This document shows positions 10,301-17,865 of a stretch of DNA of 64,000 nucleotides, in pieces. Location of the stretch: the NCBI RefSeq assembly GCF_900116685.1, contig NZ_FPBL01000001.1:434001-498000 (forward strand). Reading direction: 5' to 3'. The notes below the pieces were generated by a model. It was not told where the DNA came from, did not search any database, and saw only the letters and a program-made list of their open reading frames with translations. The translations under genes and the position numbers were made by a program. Source of the stretch: Nitrosomonas eutropha. GTDB lineage: Bacteria > Pseudomonadota > Gammaproteobacteria > Burkholderiales > Nitrosomonadaceae. The first letter of the stretch is position 1; every line of letters begins with the position of its first letter.

Positions 10301-10460
10301 GCACTTCGCTGATGACAGTGACAGTAGGAGCCGTTAGATCTGGCAAAACATCTACAGCCATACGCTGAGCTTCATAAATACCCCATAACAACAGGAGAGC
10401 AGAGCCGACTAATACAAACAAACGATTTTTTAATGACCAGGCGATAGCTTGTGCAATCAT
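7347..10460 (-). CDS. Heavy-metal RND efflux pump (CusA/CzcA family)
   Basis: A 1037-residue inner-membrane RND pump of the HME subgroup. It has the usual duplicated layout: TM1 at about 12-30, a large periplasmic porter loop, TM2-6 at about 340-490, then the second half. The proton-relay helix reads GGLAIALGALVDDAIIVVEN with Asp403/Asp404 and Glu410. The cleft segment RIDHMLSGTRANIAIKIFG matches the CusA region around its metal-binding methionines. It exports metal cations from the periplasm or cytosol through the adaptor and outer-membrane channel encoded upstream. Sequence alone does not settle the substrate among Cu/Ag, Zn/Cd/Co or Ni; the double Asp differs from typical CusA (VDAAI) and CzcA (VDGAV). 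Confidence 0.93.
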   Translation of the reverse strand: MIAQAIAWSLKNRLFVLVGSALLLLWGIYEAQRMAVDVLPDLTAPTVTVISEVRGMAPSEVERLITFPIETALNGATGVRRVRSNSGMGLAVIIVEFDWNTDIYQARQIVAEKLQLARSSLPPNIASPVLAPIASVMGEILFIALQSDQHDSLTLKTTADWIVRRRLLSVPGVAEVIPIGGDTKQYQVQVRPERLAAYKLTLAEVVNAVRDSNRNASAGFYTVSGLEYLIQGIGRILHLDDINEIVVAERNGQPVLIRHVADIKIGAALKRGTGSHNGKSAVILGVLKQPSVNTLELTQRLDEVLTNIQSSFPKGMTLDANIFRQADFIEVSIHNLFNALRDGAVLVVLIIFIFLMSGQATLITLLAIPLSMIAAILTMKAMGATINTMTLGGLAIALGALVDDAIIVVENTVRRMRENSRLPEEKRLPVITLVFKASHEILGSIVFATLIIILVFLPLFFLSGIEGRLLQPLGFAYIVAIAASLLVAVTITPALCSLLLPASHAIREDKEGRLVTWLKQQYLFLLEHTLKRWKLISMLSAAGLTVALIALAFSGRAFLPEFNEGSLTISAVTLPGTSLQQSDQLAQRVEEIILQHPEVISTARRTGRAELDPHAQQVFASEIDVSLKMQDRGKSEFLSDLRTSLTAVPGMTIVIGQPISHRIDHMLSGTRANIAIKIFGQGLTELRRLANQIKGLTAKVSGAVDVSIDNPADVPFLDIKFDRKAIARYGLTIDTVSTAIETAFAGQAVSRIMEDVGSFDLVVRYGAGTPEDLDIIRSTLIMTVSGAQLPLHALADIRKTRNPNTINRENTQRKIVVMANVAERDLAGVVKDIRTSIEQNVSLPSGYHVEYGGQFESAEQATQTLSIVGFIVITGIFLLLFVAFHSVGDALLVMLNLPLALIGGVIGIYISGGILSVASIIGFITLFGIATRNGVMMVSHIHHLVQEEGMRDLYQVVKQGALERLSPILMTALATGIALIPLALAGGEPGSEIQAPMAIVILFGLVTSTTLNMLVIPSLYLRFGSLRKVLTNNSSTE

Positions 10461-10472
10461 AATTAGTAACCG

Positions 10473-12026
10473 CTAGTGTGCATGGCCATGAGCACCTGAT
10501 TGCGCAGGCGATGAAGCAGCCAGAAAAACCAGATAGGCACCTTTTGTTACGACACGTTCCCCTTCATTTAAGCCACTGAGTACCTGCACAAAATCACGAT
10601 CCCTAAGTCCTAACCGCAACACCCGGCGTTGAAATGACTCCCCTCCTGACTGTACGAAAGCTACATCCTGGCCGTTATCATCAATGAGTGCCGTCTCAGG
10701 TACGGCAATTGATGCTATTTTCTCGCCTGTATAGATGCGTGTCTGCACTAATGAACCGACTGATAATTGCCTCTGTGGATTTTGGAACTCGACAACCATA
10801 GGCACCGTGCGTGTGACTGAATCAATTACTTGACCGTAAGAAATAAGTTTGCCGTTTTCGCCTAACTGAATCTGGAATTCGCTAGTGAAGCCGTCCACTT
10901 TAAAGCCAACTCGCTCAGGTTTTTTCAGTTGTGCAACATCGGATTCGGCAATTCTCACTTCCAACCATAAGGTATCGGGGTTGATGATGTGGAACAGTTC
11001 TTTACCTTCCTCGACATAGCTGCCAGAAGCAACAGTTACTTGTGCCAGAATACCGCTGATCGGTGCGTAAACAGGCACTCCGGAAGCACGTCCAATAGTT
11101 TGGTTACACGTTTGCTCCAGGCGTTTCCTTGCGGCGTTCAACTGGGCTTTCGTAACTTCAGCTCTACTTTGTGCTTCGACAACCCTGCGCTTGGCAACCG
11201 CCTCGATCTCAAAGAGCGGTTGTAGACGATTCAATTCACTGCGAGCCAGTTGATCTTCCGCTTGTGCTTTTTGAACCTCAAACTCCAGTTGTGCCATATC
11301 AGTGGCACCACTGAGGCGTGCCACCAATGAAGCCAGTATTTGTCCCTGTTTCACTGGCATGCCCACTTTCGGCAATACGTCAGCCTGTGTCAGTAAGTGC
11401 CCACTGGTTGGGGCACTGACATAGGCTTCATTTCCGGCAGAAGCTTTTAGGAAACCTAGTGCCTGTACTGATTGTTGCAATTCATGTTGATCAATAATTT
11501 CGGTGGCAAAATCTATTTTCCATTGTTGTTCCTTGAGGAAGGGAATATCGCCGCTGTCTTCTTCTTGTTCAGCATCTGCTGCAGCAAGAGCTGCCGCGAG
11601 ATCCGGGTAAACTGGCACTTCACCTAATTCGTGGCGGACCGTAAATGCCTTCGATGCCAATTCAATAGTAAGTTGTCGCTGACCCGCATAGCGAGGCTCC
11701 ACCTTGATGACGAAGATACCGGGTACTGAAGGTGAGTTAATTGAGAATCGCTCTGCAGGATAATCTTTACTGCTCAAAATAACTGTGGCCGTGCCTTCTG
11801 TAACAGGATGAAAGTCACTGAGCCTGGAAAAATGCGCCGCAAACAGGGATGCCTGCCCGACTGTTAATGCCCGGAATTCGACAAACAGTTCAGTTTTATC
11901 ACTGTAGTGAGTAAAATCATATGCTGTAGGCTTTGATAATTGGCTATCAATGTTTGTATTCTGTCTGCTACAGGCTGTCAGAAGTATCAGGAAAAGTAGA
12001 GTGAGGATTCTCATTACATTATTCAT
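10473..12026 (-). CDS. Periplasmic adaptor (membrane fusion) lipoprotein of the RND pump
   Basis: A 517-residue adaptor with a lipoprotein signal (hydrophobic run ending LLTAC, Cys19). An N-terminal beta-rich region of about 160 residues precedes a barrel-sandwich part (YVSAPTSGHLLTQADVLPKVG), a long alpha-helical hairpin (QLEFEVQKAQAEDQLARSEL ...), a second lipoyl half (GVPVYAPISGILAQV) and a beta-barrel. The tail is His-rich (GAHGHAH), a plausible metal-binding end. It bridges the RND pump and outer-membrane factor; the start overlaps the outer-membrane factor stop by 4 bp. The extra N-terminal domain makes it longer than CusB and resembles CzcB-like variants. Confidence 0.88.
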   Translation of the reverse strand: MNNVMRILTLLFLILLTACSRQNTNIDSQLSKPTAYDFTHYSDKTELFVEFRALTVGQASLFAAHFSRLSDFHPVTEGTATVILSSKDYPAERFSINSPSVPGIFVIKVEPRYAGQRQLTIELASKAFTVRHELGEVPVYPDLAAALAAADAEQEEDSGDIPFLKEQQWKIDFATEIIDQHELQQSVQALGFLKASAGNEAYVSAPTSGHLLTQADVLPKVGMPVKQGQILASLVARLSGATDMAQLEFEVQKAQAEDQLARSELNRLQPLFEIEAVAKRRVVEAQSRAEVTKAQLNAARKRLEQTCNQTIGRASGVPVYAPISGILAQVTVASGSYVEEGKELFHIINPDTLWLEVRIAESDVAQLKKPERVGFKVDGFTSEFQIQLGENGKLISYGQVIDSVTRTVPMVVEFQNPQRQLSVGSLVQTRIYTGEKIASIAVPETALIDDNGQDVAFVQSGGESFQRRVLRLGLRDRDFVQVLSGLNEGERVVTKGAYLVFLAASSPAQSGAHGHAH

Positions 12027-13309
12027 GGAATGATCCCAGTGTCTGTCAATCGATCCAGTTCAATACTTGCAGTGCGGGCCTTACGCATAAGATCTAATCT
12101 GTCCAGATCATAGGCCCATCGTTCACGATAGGCATCCAGTAGCTCAAAAACTCCAATTTCACCAGCTTGATACGAAATGCTAGCGATATTGATAAGTTCG
12201 TCCGAGACAGTTTGACCTCGTTGCTCAAAGGTCTGTATCGCTTGTAACAGACCTGTCAATTCTTGCCATGAGCCGCGAATTTCACCATATGTTTTTTGAT
12301 GCTCCAGGCGGTACTTGCCGTCAACCTTTTGCGCCTGCGCACGATAGCGTATTCGCTCGGCATTATTCTGACTCCAGAGTGGTAATGGTATTTCTATGCT
12401 GACCAGTAACGCTGTATCGGAATAGTTGGTGGCATTAAACGTTTTGGCACCAACACCAAGATTGAATTTGGGAATTTTCCAGCGCTCAGCTGCTTCTGAA
12501 TTTAAGTTAAGAGCGGATTTTTGTTTGGCGAGGCTTTGCAAAGCCGGATTCTGTTCCAGTGCTGCCAAGAGCTGATCTAAAGCCACAGGTGCTGCTGGCA
12601 AGAGCTCGCCTGAGACGCCAGACCCAAAATCCACTGTGTCATAGTCTCCCCACAAAGCATTTAGTAGCTCCCAGCTGTGATGCAGCGCTGCTTGCTCAGC
12701 TTGTTGGTGTGTCACAGCAGAAGCATGTTCGCGCTGCAAACGTTTTAAATCATAACCGGGTACGTCGCCCGCAAAAGCCCGTTTGCGGATAATTTTCTCT
12801 AGTTCAACGAGGTGTTGTAACCAGGTACTAATAGCCTGCAACCGCAGTTGCTTATACAACACGTCAAAGAAATACAGGCGAGTTTTAGCTTTGAATAAGG
12901 CAAGACGGGATTGTGTTGCATCTGTGGCAGACAGCAGGCGAAATTCGGCTGCTGATTGTCTTAATTTACGTCGCCCGCTTAAATCAATACTCTGCTTGAT
13001 CATGTAAGATTGTTCAGTTGCATTTTGGTCTCGCAAGCGAGGGTTATCCAGCAAATAATAGATCGTTGGGTTTTCCCAGTGCGAATATTCTTCAATATCA
13101 CTTTGCGCCTCGTTGATAGTACCTTTGATCCAATCTTGGATACTGGCCTGTTGCAAAACCTTTTCTACCGTCTGTGCTTCAGTTAAAAATGCAGCCTTTT
13201 GTGCATATGCTGGTACAAAAAGCATTAGCAGAGCCATAAATAAAGTGTTTGTCACAAAATACCGATTATTAATCGGTATTTTTGGTAGATGATTTTTGAA
13301 CTGAGCCAT
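12023..13309 (-). CDS. TolC-family outer-membrane factor of the RND pump
   Basis: A 428-residue outer-membrane channel protein of the CzcC/CusC type. A hydrophobic segment ending VPAYAQ at about residue 36 is the signal peptide; the rest is helical with two repeats, each with a long coiled-coil region, and motifs such as WENPTIYYLLDNPR and LPLWSQNNAERIRYRAQ. It completes the tripartite pump. The gene starts 21 bp after the M56 gene. An internal Met at 13237 could be an alternative start, and a striking palindrome lies between the two starts; neither start has a good ribosome site. Confidence 0.85.
   Translation of the reverse strand: MAQFKNHLPKIPINNRYFVTNTLFMALLMLFVPAYAQKAAFLTEAQTVEKVLQQASIQDWIKGTINEAQSDIEEYSHWENPTIYYLLDNPRLRDQNATEQSYMIKQSIDLSGRRKLRQSAAEFRLLSATDATQSRLALFKAKTRLYFFDVLYKQLRLQAISTWLQHLVELEKIIRKRAFAGDVPGYDLKRLQREHASAVTHQQAEQAALHHSWELLNALWGDYDTVDFGSGVSGELLPAAPVALDQLLAALEQNPALQSLAKQKSALNLNSEAAERWKIPKFNLGVGAKTFNATNYSDTALLVSIEIPLPLWSQNNAERIRYRAQAQKVDGKYRLEHQKTYGEIRGSWQELTGLLQAIQTFEQRGQTVSDELINIASISYQAGEIGVFELLDAYRERWAYDLDRLDLMRKARTASIELDRLTDTGIIP
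13256..13282. promoter_or_regulatory. 27-bp perfect palindrome, candidate operator at the start of the pump genes
   Basis: AAAATACCGATT (13256-13267) and AATCGGTATTTT (13271-13282) are perfect complements around a 3-base centre. Its 17-bp core 13261-13277 matches the palindrome upstream of the blaI-type gene (14918-14934) at 14 of 17 positions. It lies 27-53 bases inside the annotated outer-membrane factor frame, so it could mark a second repressed promoter for the pump genes. Confidence 0.6.
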
Positions 13310-13330
13310 TCTATAGATTGCTCATGAGAG

Positions 13331-14296
13331 TTAGATTAAGTGATGCAAAGGCATAGTTACCGCCAGCATGCCACTAAACAAAATACTAAAAAATAGTACT
13401 GTATAAAATATACTGCTACGACTTACTGGTTTGGGTGGCTCCAGCAGTTGTTGAATCCTGACATCAATATGACTGCCATTGAACGCAGTGGTACCTATAT
13501 CCTGTTCCGGAATCCGTGTATTTAATTGGCGAGCCAGATTAACGATGGTTTCTGCCACAAAAATACGATCCCTGACCTTCAGCACAGCAGTTTCATCGCA
13601 GATTTGTTCCTGTGACAATGCCAAATCAGCCAGTAAATGTCGACGTAGAGCAGGAAAATGAAACAGAGCTGCCAAATTCATTAATAAGCGATGTAACACA
13701 TCGCGTCGTCGGCAATGTGCTTGCTCATGCGCCAGTACTACATCCAACTGTTTAACCGATAACTGATCCATGAGCTGTGTGGAAATAAAAATACGAGGTG
13801 TAAACAGGCCACAAGAGAAAACAAATAAATACTTACTGGCAATGCGATAAACACCAGCTTTATGATCCAGTCGGCTGACCATCCGGAGTGCTGCTTGAAA
13901 ATTTTGATGCCTGGTCAGTAACTGGATACCTTTATATATATTAAACAACATGATCATCGCTAGCAGGCTGCTTCCACCTTGCCATAACACATTAGGTAGA
14001 TGAACAATTGGATCAAACCAGCAAAAATGTGCTATGCCATTAGTATGGCTGGCACAGTGTTTTGTTGCTATTTCATGACTATCTGTCCAGGAAGGAAATA
14101 ATCCGCCTAAAGCCAATAGCATCCCTATTAAAACGGGGCTCAGCAGCCACAACGTCAATAAATTAAACCGTATATAGCAAGGCAGTTGAATCAGTTTGTC
14201 CTTCGTCCATGAATACAAAGGTATAGATAGTAATGCCGCTGAACCCGTAAAAAAGAGTAGCGCTAAAAAGCCTGACTGGATTAAATGTAGGGTCAC
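13331..14296 (-). CDS. M56-family membrane metallopeptidase (BlaR1-like), candidate metal sensor
   Basis: A 321-residue integral membrane protease with the BlaR1/MecR1 plan: TM1 at about 7-29, TM2 at 43-65, an outer loop at 66-105, TM3 at 106-124, a cytoplasmic zinc protease domain with HEQAH (His190, Glu191, His194) and SQEQICDE as the third-ligand region, and TM4 at about 298-318. It lacks the penicillin-binding sensor domain of BlaR1. The outer loop is instead rich in His and Cys (His74, His80, Cys81, His84, His90, Cys92, His99), which suggests a metal sensor. It would cleave the BlaI-type repressor encoded just upstream. Start is GTG at 14296 without a clear ribosome site, so the start is tentative. 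Confidence 0.82.
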   Translation of the reverse strand: MTLHLIQSGFLALLFFTGSAALLSIPLYSWTKDKLIQLPCYIRFNLLTLWLLSPVLIGMLLALGGLFPSWTDSHEIATKHCASHTNGIAHFCWFDPIVHLPNVLWQGGSSLLAMIMLFNIYKGIQLLTRHQNFQAALRMVSRLDHKAGVYRIASKYLFVFSCGLFTPRIFISTQLMDQLSVKQLDVVLAHEQAHCRRRDVLHRLLMNLAALFHFPALRRHLLADLALSQEQICDETAVLKVRDRIFVAETIVNLARQLNTRIPEQDIGTTAFNGSHIDVRIQQLLEPPKPVSRSSIFYTVLFFSILFSGMLAVTMPLHHLI

Positions 14297-14465
14297 AGTA
14301 AGCTTTTAGTATCGTATTCCAGGGAGGTACTAACTAAACCAATAAATGTCATTGCAACTTCAAATGTAATAAAGCAGGTAACAATCCAGATGATTTTTAT
14401 AATCAATTTTCTGGATCACCATGTCGCTATATTTCTTGGCAATGACAACATAAATTAGCGTTTCC
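14297..14465. other. 169-bp gap between repressor and M56 gene, no gene seen
   Basis: No coding frame and no copy of the 17-bp palindrome is visible here. The gap is A+T-rich. It may hold the leader of the M56 gene or a separate promoter. Confidence 0.4.
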
Positions 14466-14858
14466 CTAATTCTTTAAGCGATATTCATTAATCAACTGCT
14501 CTAGTTTATCCAACCGAGAATCATCAGTATGATGAGCCGCAATATCGATGAAAGCAGCCAACATACTATCGGTGTCTTCTTTAGAGATGACCTTAACAAC
14601 ATCCTTGATCATGCGGCCCATAAGTTCATCACGGCTTACGGCAGCGTGATAAATATAAGCATGACTGATTTTTTGACGCATCAATAGCTTCTTCTTGAAT
14701 AAGCGTTCAAGTGTAGATTGAATGGTATTGTGTGAAATGCCACGCATTTTCCCCAAAGTGTTATAAACGCCTTTGGCATCGAAGTCGCCGTTGCTCCATA
14801 GATATTCGAGAACTGCCAATTCCAGCTCGCCTAAATGAAAACGCTTTGAACCATACAT
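14466..14858 (-). CDS. BlaI/MecI/CopY-family repressor
   Basis: A 130-residue repressor with the BlaI winged helix: LGELELAVLEYLWSNGDFDAKGVYNTLG, then SHNTIQSTLERLFKKKLL as the recognition helix region and the wing ISHAYIYHAAVSRDE. The C-terminal half is the helical dimerisation domain. BlaI-type proteins are cleaved by BlaR1-like M56 proteases, and such a protease is encoded next on the same strand. In this setting it most likely represses itself and the metal RND operon. Candidate operators lie at 14918-14934 and 13261-13277. Confidence 0.88.
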   Translation of the reverse strand: MYGSKRFHLGELELAVLEYLWSNGDFDAKGVYNTLGKMRGISHNTIQSTLERLFKKKLLMRQKISHAYIYHAAVSRDELMGRMIKDVVKVISKEDTDSMLAAFIDIAAHHTDDSRLDKLEQLINEYRLKN

Positions 14859-14917
14859 AAAGCAATCAACTACGCAAGTAGCCTGACAATTAAAAAGATA
14901 AGTTTAGGCATCAATAA

Positions 14918-14934
14918 ACCGACTGTCAATCGGT
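14918..14934. promoter_or_regulatory. Candidate BlaI-type operator (ACCGA-N7-TCGGT)
   Basis: ACCGACTGTCAATCGGT, with 5-bp arms, lies 60 bases upstream of the repressor start, where its promoter should be. The same spacing and arms recur in the palindrome at the start of the outer-membrane factor gene. It does not resemble the TACA-N2-TGTA operator of classical BlaI/CopY, so the pairing is by context and repetition. Confidence 0.55.
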
Positions 14935-14947
14935 GTTTTATAGACCT

Positions 14948-14966
14948 AACCTATAAAATATAGGTT
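14948..14966. promoter_or_regulatory. 19-bp perfect palindrome AACCTATA-N3-TATAGGTT
   Basis: Perfect 8-bp arms around AAA, only 13 bp from the ACCGA palindrome. It may be a second operator half for the same promoter, or the site of another regulator. No other copy was found. Confidence 0.4.
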
Positions 14967-15372
14967 TTGAGCCTTGCCGAGCAAGTCGGATCAGAACGTA
15001 TATCTGTCACCGAGAAATACCCAGCACTTGAGCAGCAACATCAGCAATTCTGATAGTCGACCACACTTTGAGCGCTGCCAGTAGTCTACCCTGTGGCGGT
15101 GATCAAGAGAACAGCCAGTTACACCCAGTCAACTGATGCAATTATCTTCTGAAAATTACAGATTGAGTCCAATAAATGGACGTTTTTTGCACCAACGTCT
15201 GTGCCCCGATTTGCACTTCCTATTTTTCTTTTTAGTCTGTTCTTGTTTTTTCCAACAATAAAAATTAACATTGCACCCTAAAATTTGGGGATTTAGCAGC
15301 CTCCCCACTCAAGACGCTCGCGTCCAAGGCTTGCTCCAATCTTAAGGTTAAATTCCCTATAGAGGAGAACGC
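14967..15372. other. About 400 bp without a convincing gene
   Basis: Separates the repressor and chrA, which are divergent. I see no RNA gene or complete coding frame. A short minus-strand frame at about 15002-15075 reads as a protein tail (WSTIRIADVAAQVLGISR then stop) and may be a gene remnant, but I cannot name it. A small GACGC-TC-GCGTC hairpin sits at 15313-15324. The chrA promoter should lie in the last 150 bp. Confidence 0.35.
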
Positions 15373-16647
15373 ATGGACGCTTCAAACCAAGGTACCAAAG
15401 TACCGAATTCAGATACATCCCCTATTTCGCTGAATGAGAGCGCGGTACGCGTACCACACGAGTCGCTTGGTCGTCTCTTTTTGCGCTTTTTGAAGTTCGG
15501 TTCACTGGCGTGGGGTGGGCCCGTTGCGCAGATCGCGATGATCCAGCACGAACTGGTCGAGGAAGAGAAATGGGTGAGTCGGCAGCACTTCAACCGGGTA
15601 TTAGCAATGTATCAGGTGCTGCCAGGCCCTGAGGCACATGAGTTGTGCGTATATTTCGGCATGCTGGCGCGTGGGCGCATCGGTGGTATTCTGGCAGGAT
15701 TGGGCTTCATGCTGCCTGGCTTTATACTCATGATGACTCTGTCGTGTCTGTATATTCGTTATGGACTACAGACGACAGGCACTTTTGCAACCATTTTCGC
15801 AGTCGTGCAAGCGTCTGTTGCAGCACTCATCGTACGCGCAGTCCATCGTATCGGCAGTCATGTATTGATCGATCGATGGTTATGGCTTATCGCGATCATT
15901 GCGACGGCTGCTCAGCTCACAGGCGTTCACTTCACAATCATACTCATTGCAGGAGGCGTAATTTACGTATTGGCGAAGCGAGATAAAACGTCGCTTGCCA
16001 TCTCCTTGATGATCCTGTGCGCCCTTGGAGTAATCGGCGTGCTTGTTTCTAACGACTTCCATCTCGTCGGTATGGGTAATGTGGCGGTTCAACAGGGCCA
16101 AAGCGAGGCCCAGCGGTCGCTATGGGAGCTGTTCATCTCAGGACTAAAGGCAGGGATGCTCACATTTGGCGGTGCCTACACCGTTATACCGTTCCTACAG
16201 GAGGATGCTGTTACCGACGGTGCCTGGATGACGAATACCGAATTCCTCGATGGCCTGGCGCTATCCGGTTTGCTGCCCGCACCACTGATTATCTTTGCGA
16301 CGTTTGTCGGTTACCTTGGCGACGGAGCTATGGGAGCAATCATACTGACAGCAGGCATCTTCCTGCCTGCCTTTGCCTTCACGCTCCTTGCGCACGATCC
16401 TCTGGAGAAATTGGTCAGCGAACCGCGTGTACGTGAGTTCCTCGAAGGCATCACGTCAGGTGTCGTCGGTCTGATCGCAGGGACAAGCATCGCCCTGGTG
16501 GTGGTGAGTGTTGTGAACATCATAACCGTGATTATCTTTACTGTAGCACTCGCCGCACTTTTTTATTTCAAATCCAAGCTGATTATCCCACTCGTTGTTG
16601 TAGGCGCTGCGTTTGCGGGTTTTGCGGCGAGCTTTGTATCGGTGTAG
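15373..16647 (+). CDS. chrA: ChrA, chromate efflux transporter
   Basis: A 424-residue long-chain CHR-family transporter with two homologous halves. Each half has its signature: FGSLAWGGPVAQIAMIQHEL near residue 43 and LTFGGAYTVIPFLQEDAV near residue 267, followed by PGPEAHELCVYFG and LLPAPLIIFATFVGYL. About 10-12 membrane helices. It expels chromate from the cytoplasm. AGAGGAGA sits before the ATG. It adds chromate to the mercury and divalent-metal resistances of the island. No chrB regulator is next to it. Confidence 0.93.
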   Translation: MDASNQGTKVPNSDTSPISLNESAVRVPHESLGRLFLRFLKFGSLAWGGPVAQIAMIQHELVEEEKWVSRQHFNRVLAMYQVLPGPEAHELCVYFGMLARGRIGGILAGLGFMLPGFILMMTLSCLYIRYGLQTTGTFATIFAVVQASVAALIVRAVHRIGSHVLIDRWLWLIAIIATAAQLTGVHFTIILIAGGVIYVLAKRDKTSLAISLMILCALGVIGVLVSNDFHLVGMGNVAVQQGQSEAQRSLWELFISGLKAGMLTFGGAYTVIPFLQEDAVTDGAWMTNTEFLDGLALSGLLPAPLIIFATFVGYLGDGAMGAIILTAGIFLPAFAFTLLAHDPLEKLVSEPRVREFLEGITSGVVGLIAGTSIALVVVSVVNIITVIIFTVALAALFYFKSKLIIPLVVVGAAFAGFAASFVSV

Positions 16648-16654
16648 TGGGTAA

Positions 16655-16683
16655 GCGGGGTAGACGAAGACTCGTTTACTCCG
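16655..16683 (+). terminator. Possible hairpin after chrA
   Basis: GCGGGGTA shortly after the chrA stop pairs with TACTCCGC (one G-T pair) across a loop of roughly 14 bases. No clear T-tract follows. It may end the chrA transcript before the IS element. Confidence 0.3.
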
Positions 16684-16702
16684 CAGGAAAGCTAGCGATG
16701 TA

Positions 16703-17527
16703 AGAACCTGTTTACAATCTGTTTCTCACCCCTGATAATAAATAGGTGAAGAGACCAAAATACGCCAGCGACATCAGCCGAGAGAAGTTTGCCGAGATAG
16801 AGCCATTACTGCGCAGTGTACGCTGCCGCACCAAGCCTGCGACAGTGGATCTGTACGAGGTGTTTTGCGCGGTGTTGTATCTGCTGCGCACTGGCTGTCA
16901 ATGGAGATACCTGCCCGACAAGTTTCCCAAGTGGCAGAGCGTATATGCCTATTGGCGCAAATGGAGCGAGCCCGACCAGAATGGCGTCAGCCTGTTGGAG
17001 CGGCCCGAGAGAAGTTGGGGCGCAACGCTTGTAGCACGTTCCTGATCGTGGACGCGCAGAGCGTGAAGAACATGGACACGGCGGGCCAGAAGGGCTATGA
17101 CGCAGGCAAGAAGGTATCAGGCATCAAGCGTCATATCGCGGTAGATACCCAGGGTTTGCTACATACTATTGCGGTAACCACTGCGGAAGTGACCGATCGC
17201 AAAGGAGCTTTGCAGGCTCTCAAGCGCTGCAAACCGAACTTGAAGCAAGTCCAAAGTCTGCTGTGTGATAGCGGCTACATCGGTCAGCCTTTTGCCCAGG
17301 ACGTCAAGGACATCCTGGACGAGCACGTGACAGTGCAGATTGCCAAGCGTAGTGAATTGCACACGTTCAAGGTTATCCCCAAGCGCTGGATCGTCGAGCG
17401 CAGCTTTGCCTGGCTGGAGAAGAACCGACGGCTGTGGAAAAACTGCGAGCGCAAACTTAACACCAGCTTGCAGTTTATTCATCTGGCCTTCATGGCACTG
17501 ATACTCAGAAGATCATAAACAGGCTCT
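16703..17527 (+). mobile_element. IS5-family insertion sequence (IS427-like group)
   Basis: About 825 bp. The imperfect ends are AGAACCTGTTTACAATCT at 16703-16720 and, on the other strand, AGAGCCTGTTTATGATCT at 17510-17527, flanked by a TA on both sides that fits a 2-bp target duplication. Inside lies one transposase in two frames. The element interrupts the 3' part of the higA remnant. Size, ends and transposase agree with the IS5 family. Confidence 0.8.
16746..17518 (+). pseudogene. IS5-family transposase, frame broken near 16998-17010
   Basis: The N-terminal part (GTG at 16746; RPKYASDISREKFAEIEPLL, TGCQWRYLPDKFPKW) is in one frame and the DDE core is in another: TFLIVDAQSVKN (first Asp), GLLHTIAVTTAEVTDRKG, LLCDSGYIGQPFA (second Asp) and RWIVERSFAWLEKNRRL (Glu). 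Together they form a normal transposase of roughly 255 residues. The frames would join if one G were added in GAGCGGCCCGAGAG. Some IS5 subgroups use programmed frameshifting, but no classical slippery site is visible, so I favour a single-base loss. Confidence 0.7.
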
Positions 17528-17529
17528 TA

Positions 17530-17865
17530 GGATGTCGGAAATGCGGCCCTGTGGAGCACAGTCCGCAAGGTCTTCCTGCTTCAGCCCGTGCTGCTGCTCT
17601 ATCAGGAAGCGTAACACTTCCTTTGGCTCAACCTTGGGAATCGGGTAATGCTCATCCTCATAGGCCGCCACTTGATCGGCAAGGTAGTCGAGAACATCAG
17701 ATTCTCATCGTCTCCAATCTCATCCAGGAGGGCTTCGATAGTTATCCGTGCTTGGGCATAATCCTCCTCAGTGCGAACCGAGGTCACGCCGACCGCTTCC
17801 TTGAACAGCGGCCAAACCCGAAGAATTGCTTGCGGTTCGGGCGCCACTTTGTGGGTATGGGCCAT
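17530..17865 (-). pseudogene. higA antitoxin remnant, frameshifted and cut by the IS
   Basis: From the ATG at 17865 it reads an HigA N-terminus (APEPQAILRVWPLFKEAVGV ... ALLDEIGDDENL), then the frame breaks at about 17698-17701, where one missing G restores DVLDYLADQVAAYEDEHYP and LIEQQHGLKQEDLADCAPQ, the start of the helix-turn-helix. The gene stops at the IS end after RISDIL, losing roughly 30-40 residues. Its start codon shares one base with the higB stop (TGATG), the standard higBA layout. Not functional as antitoxin. Confidence 0.75.
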
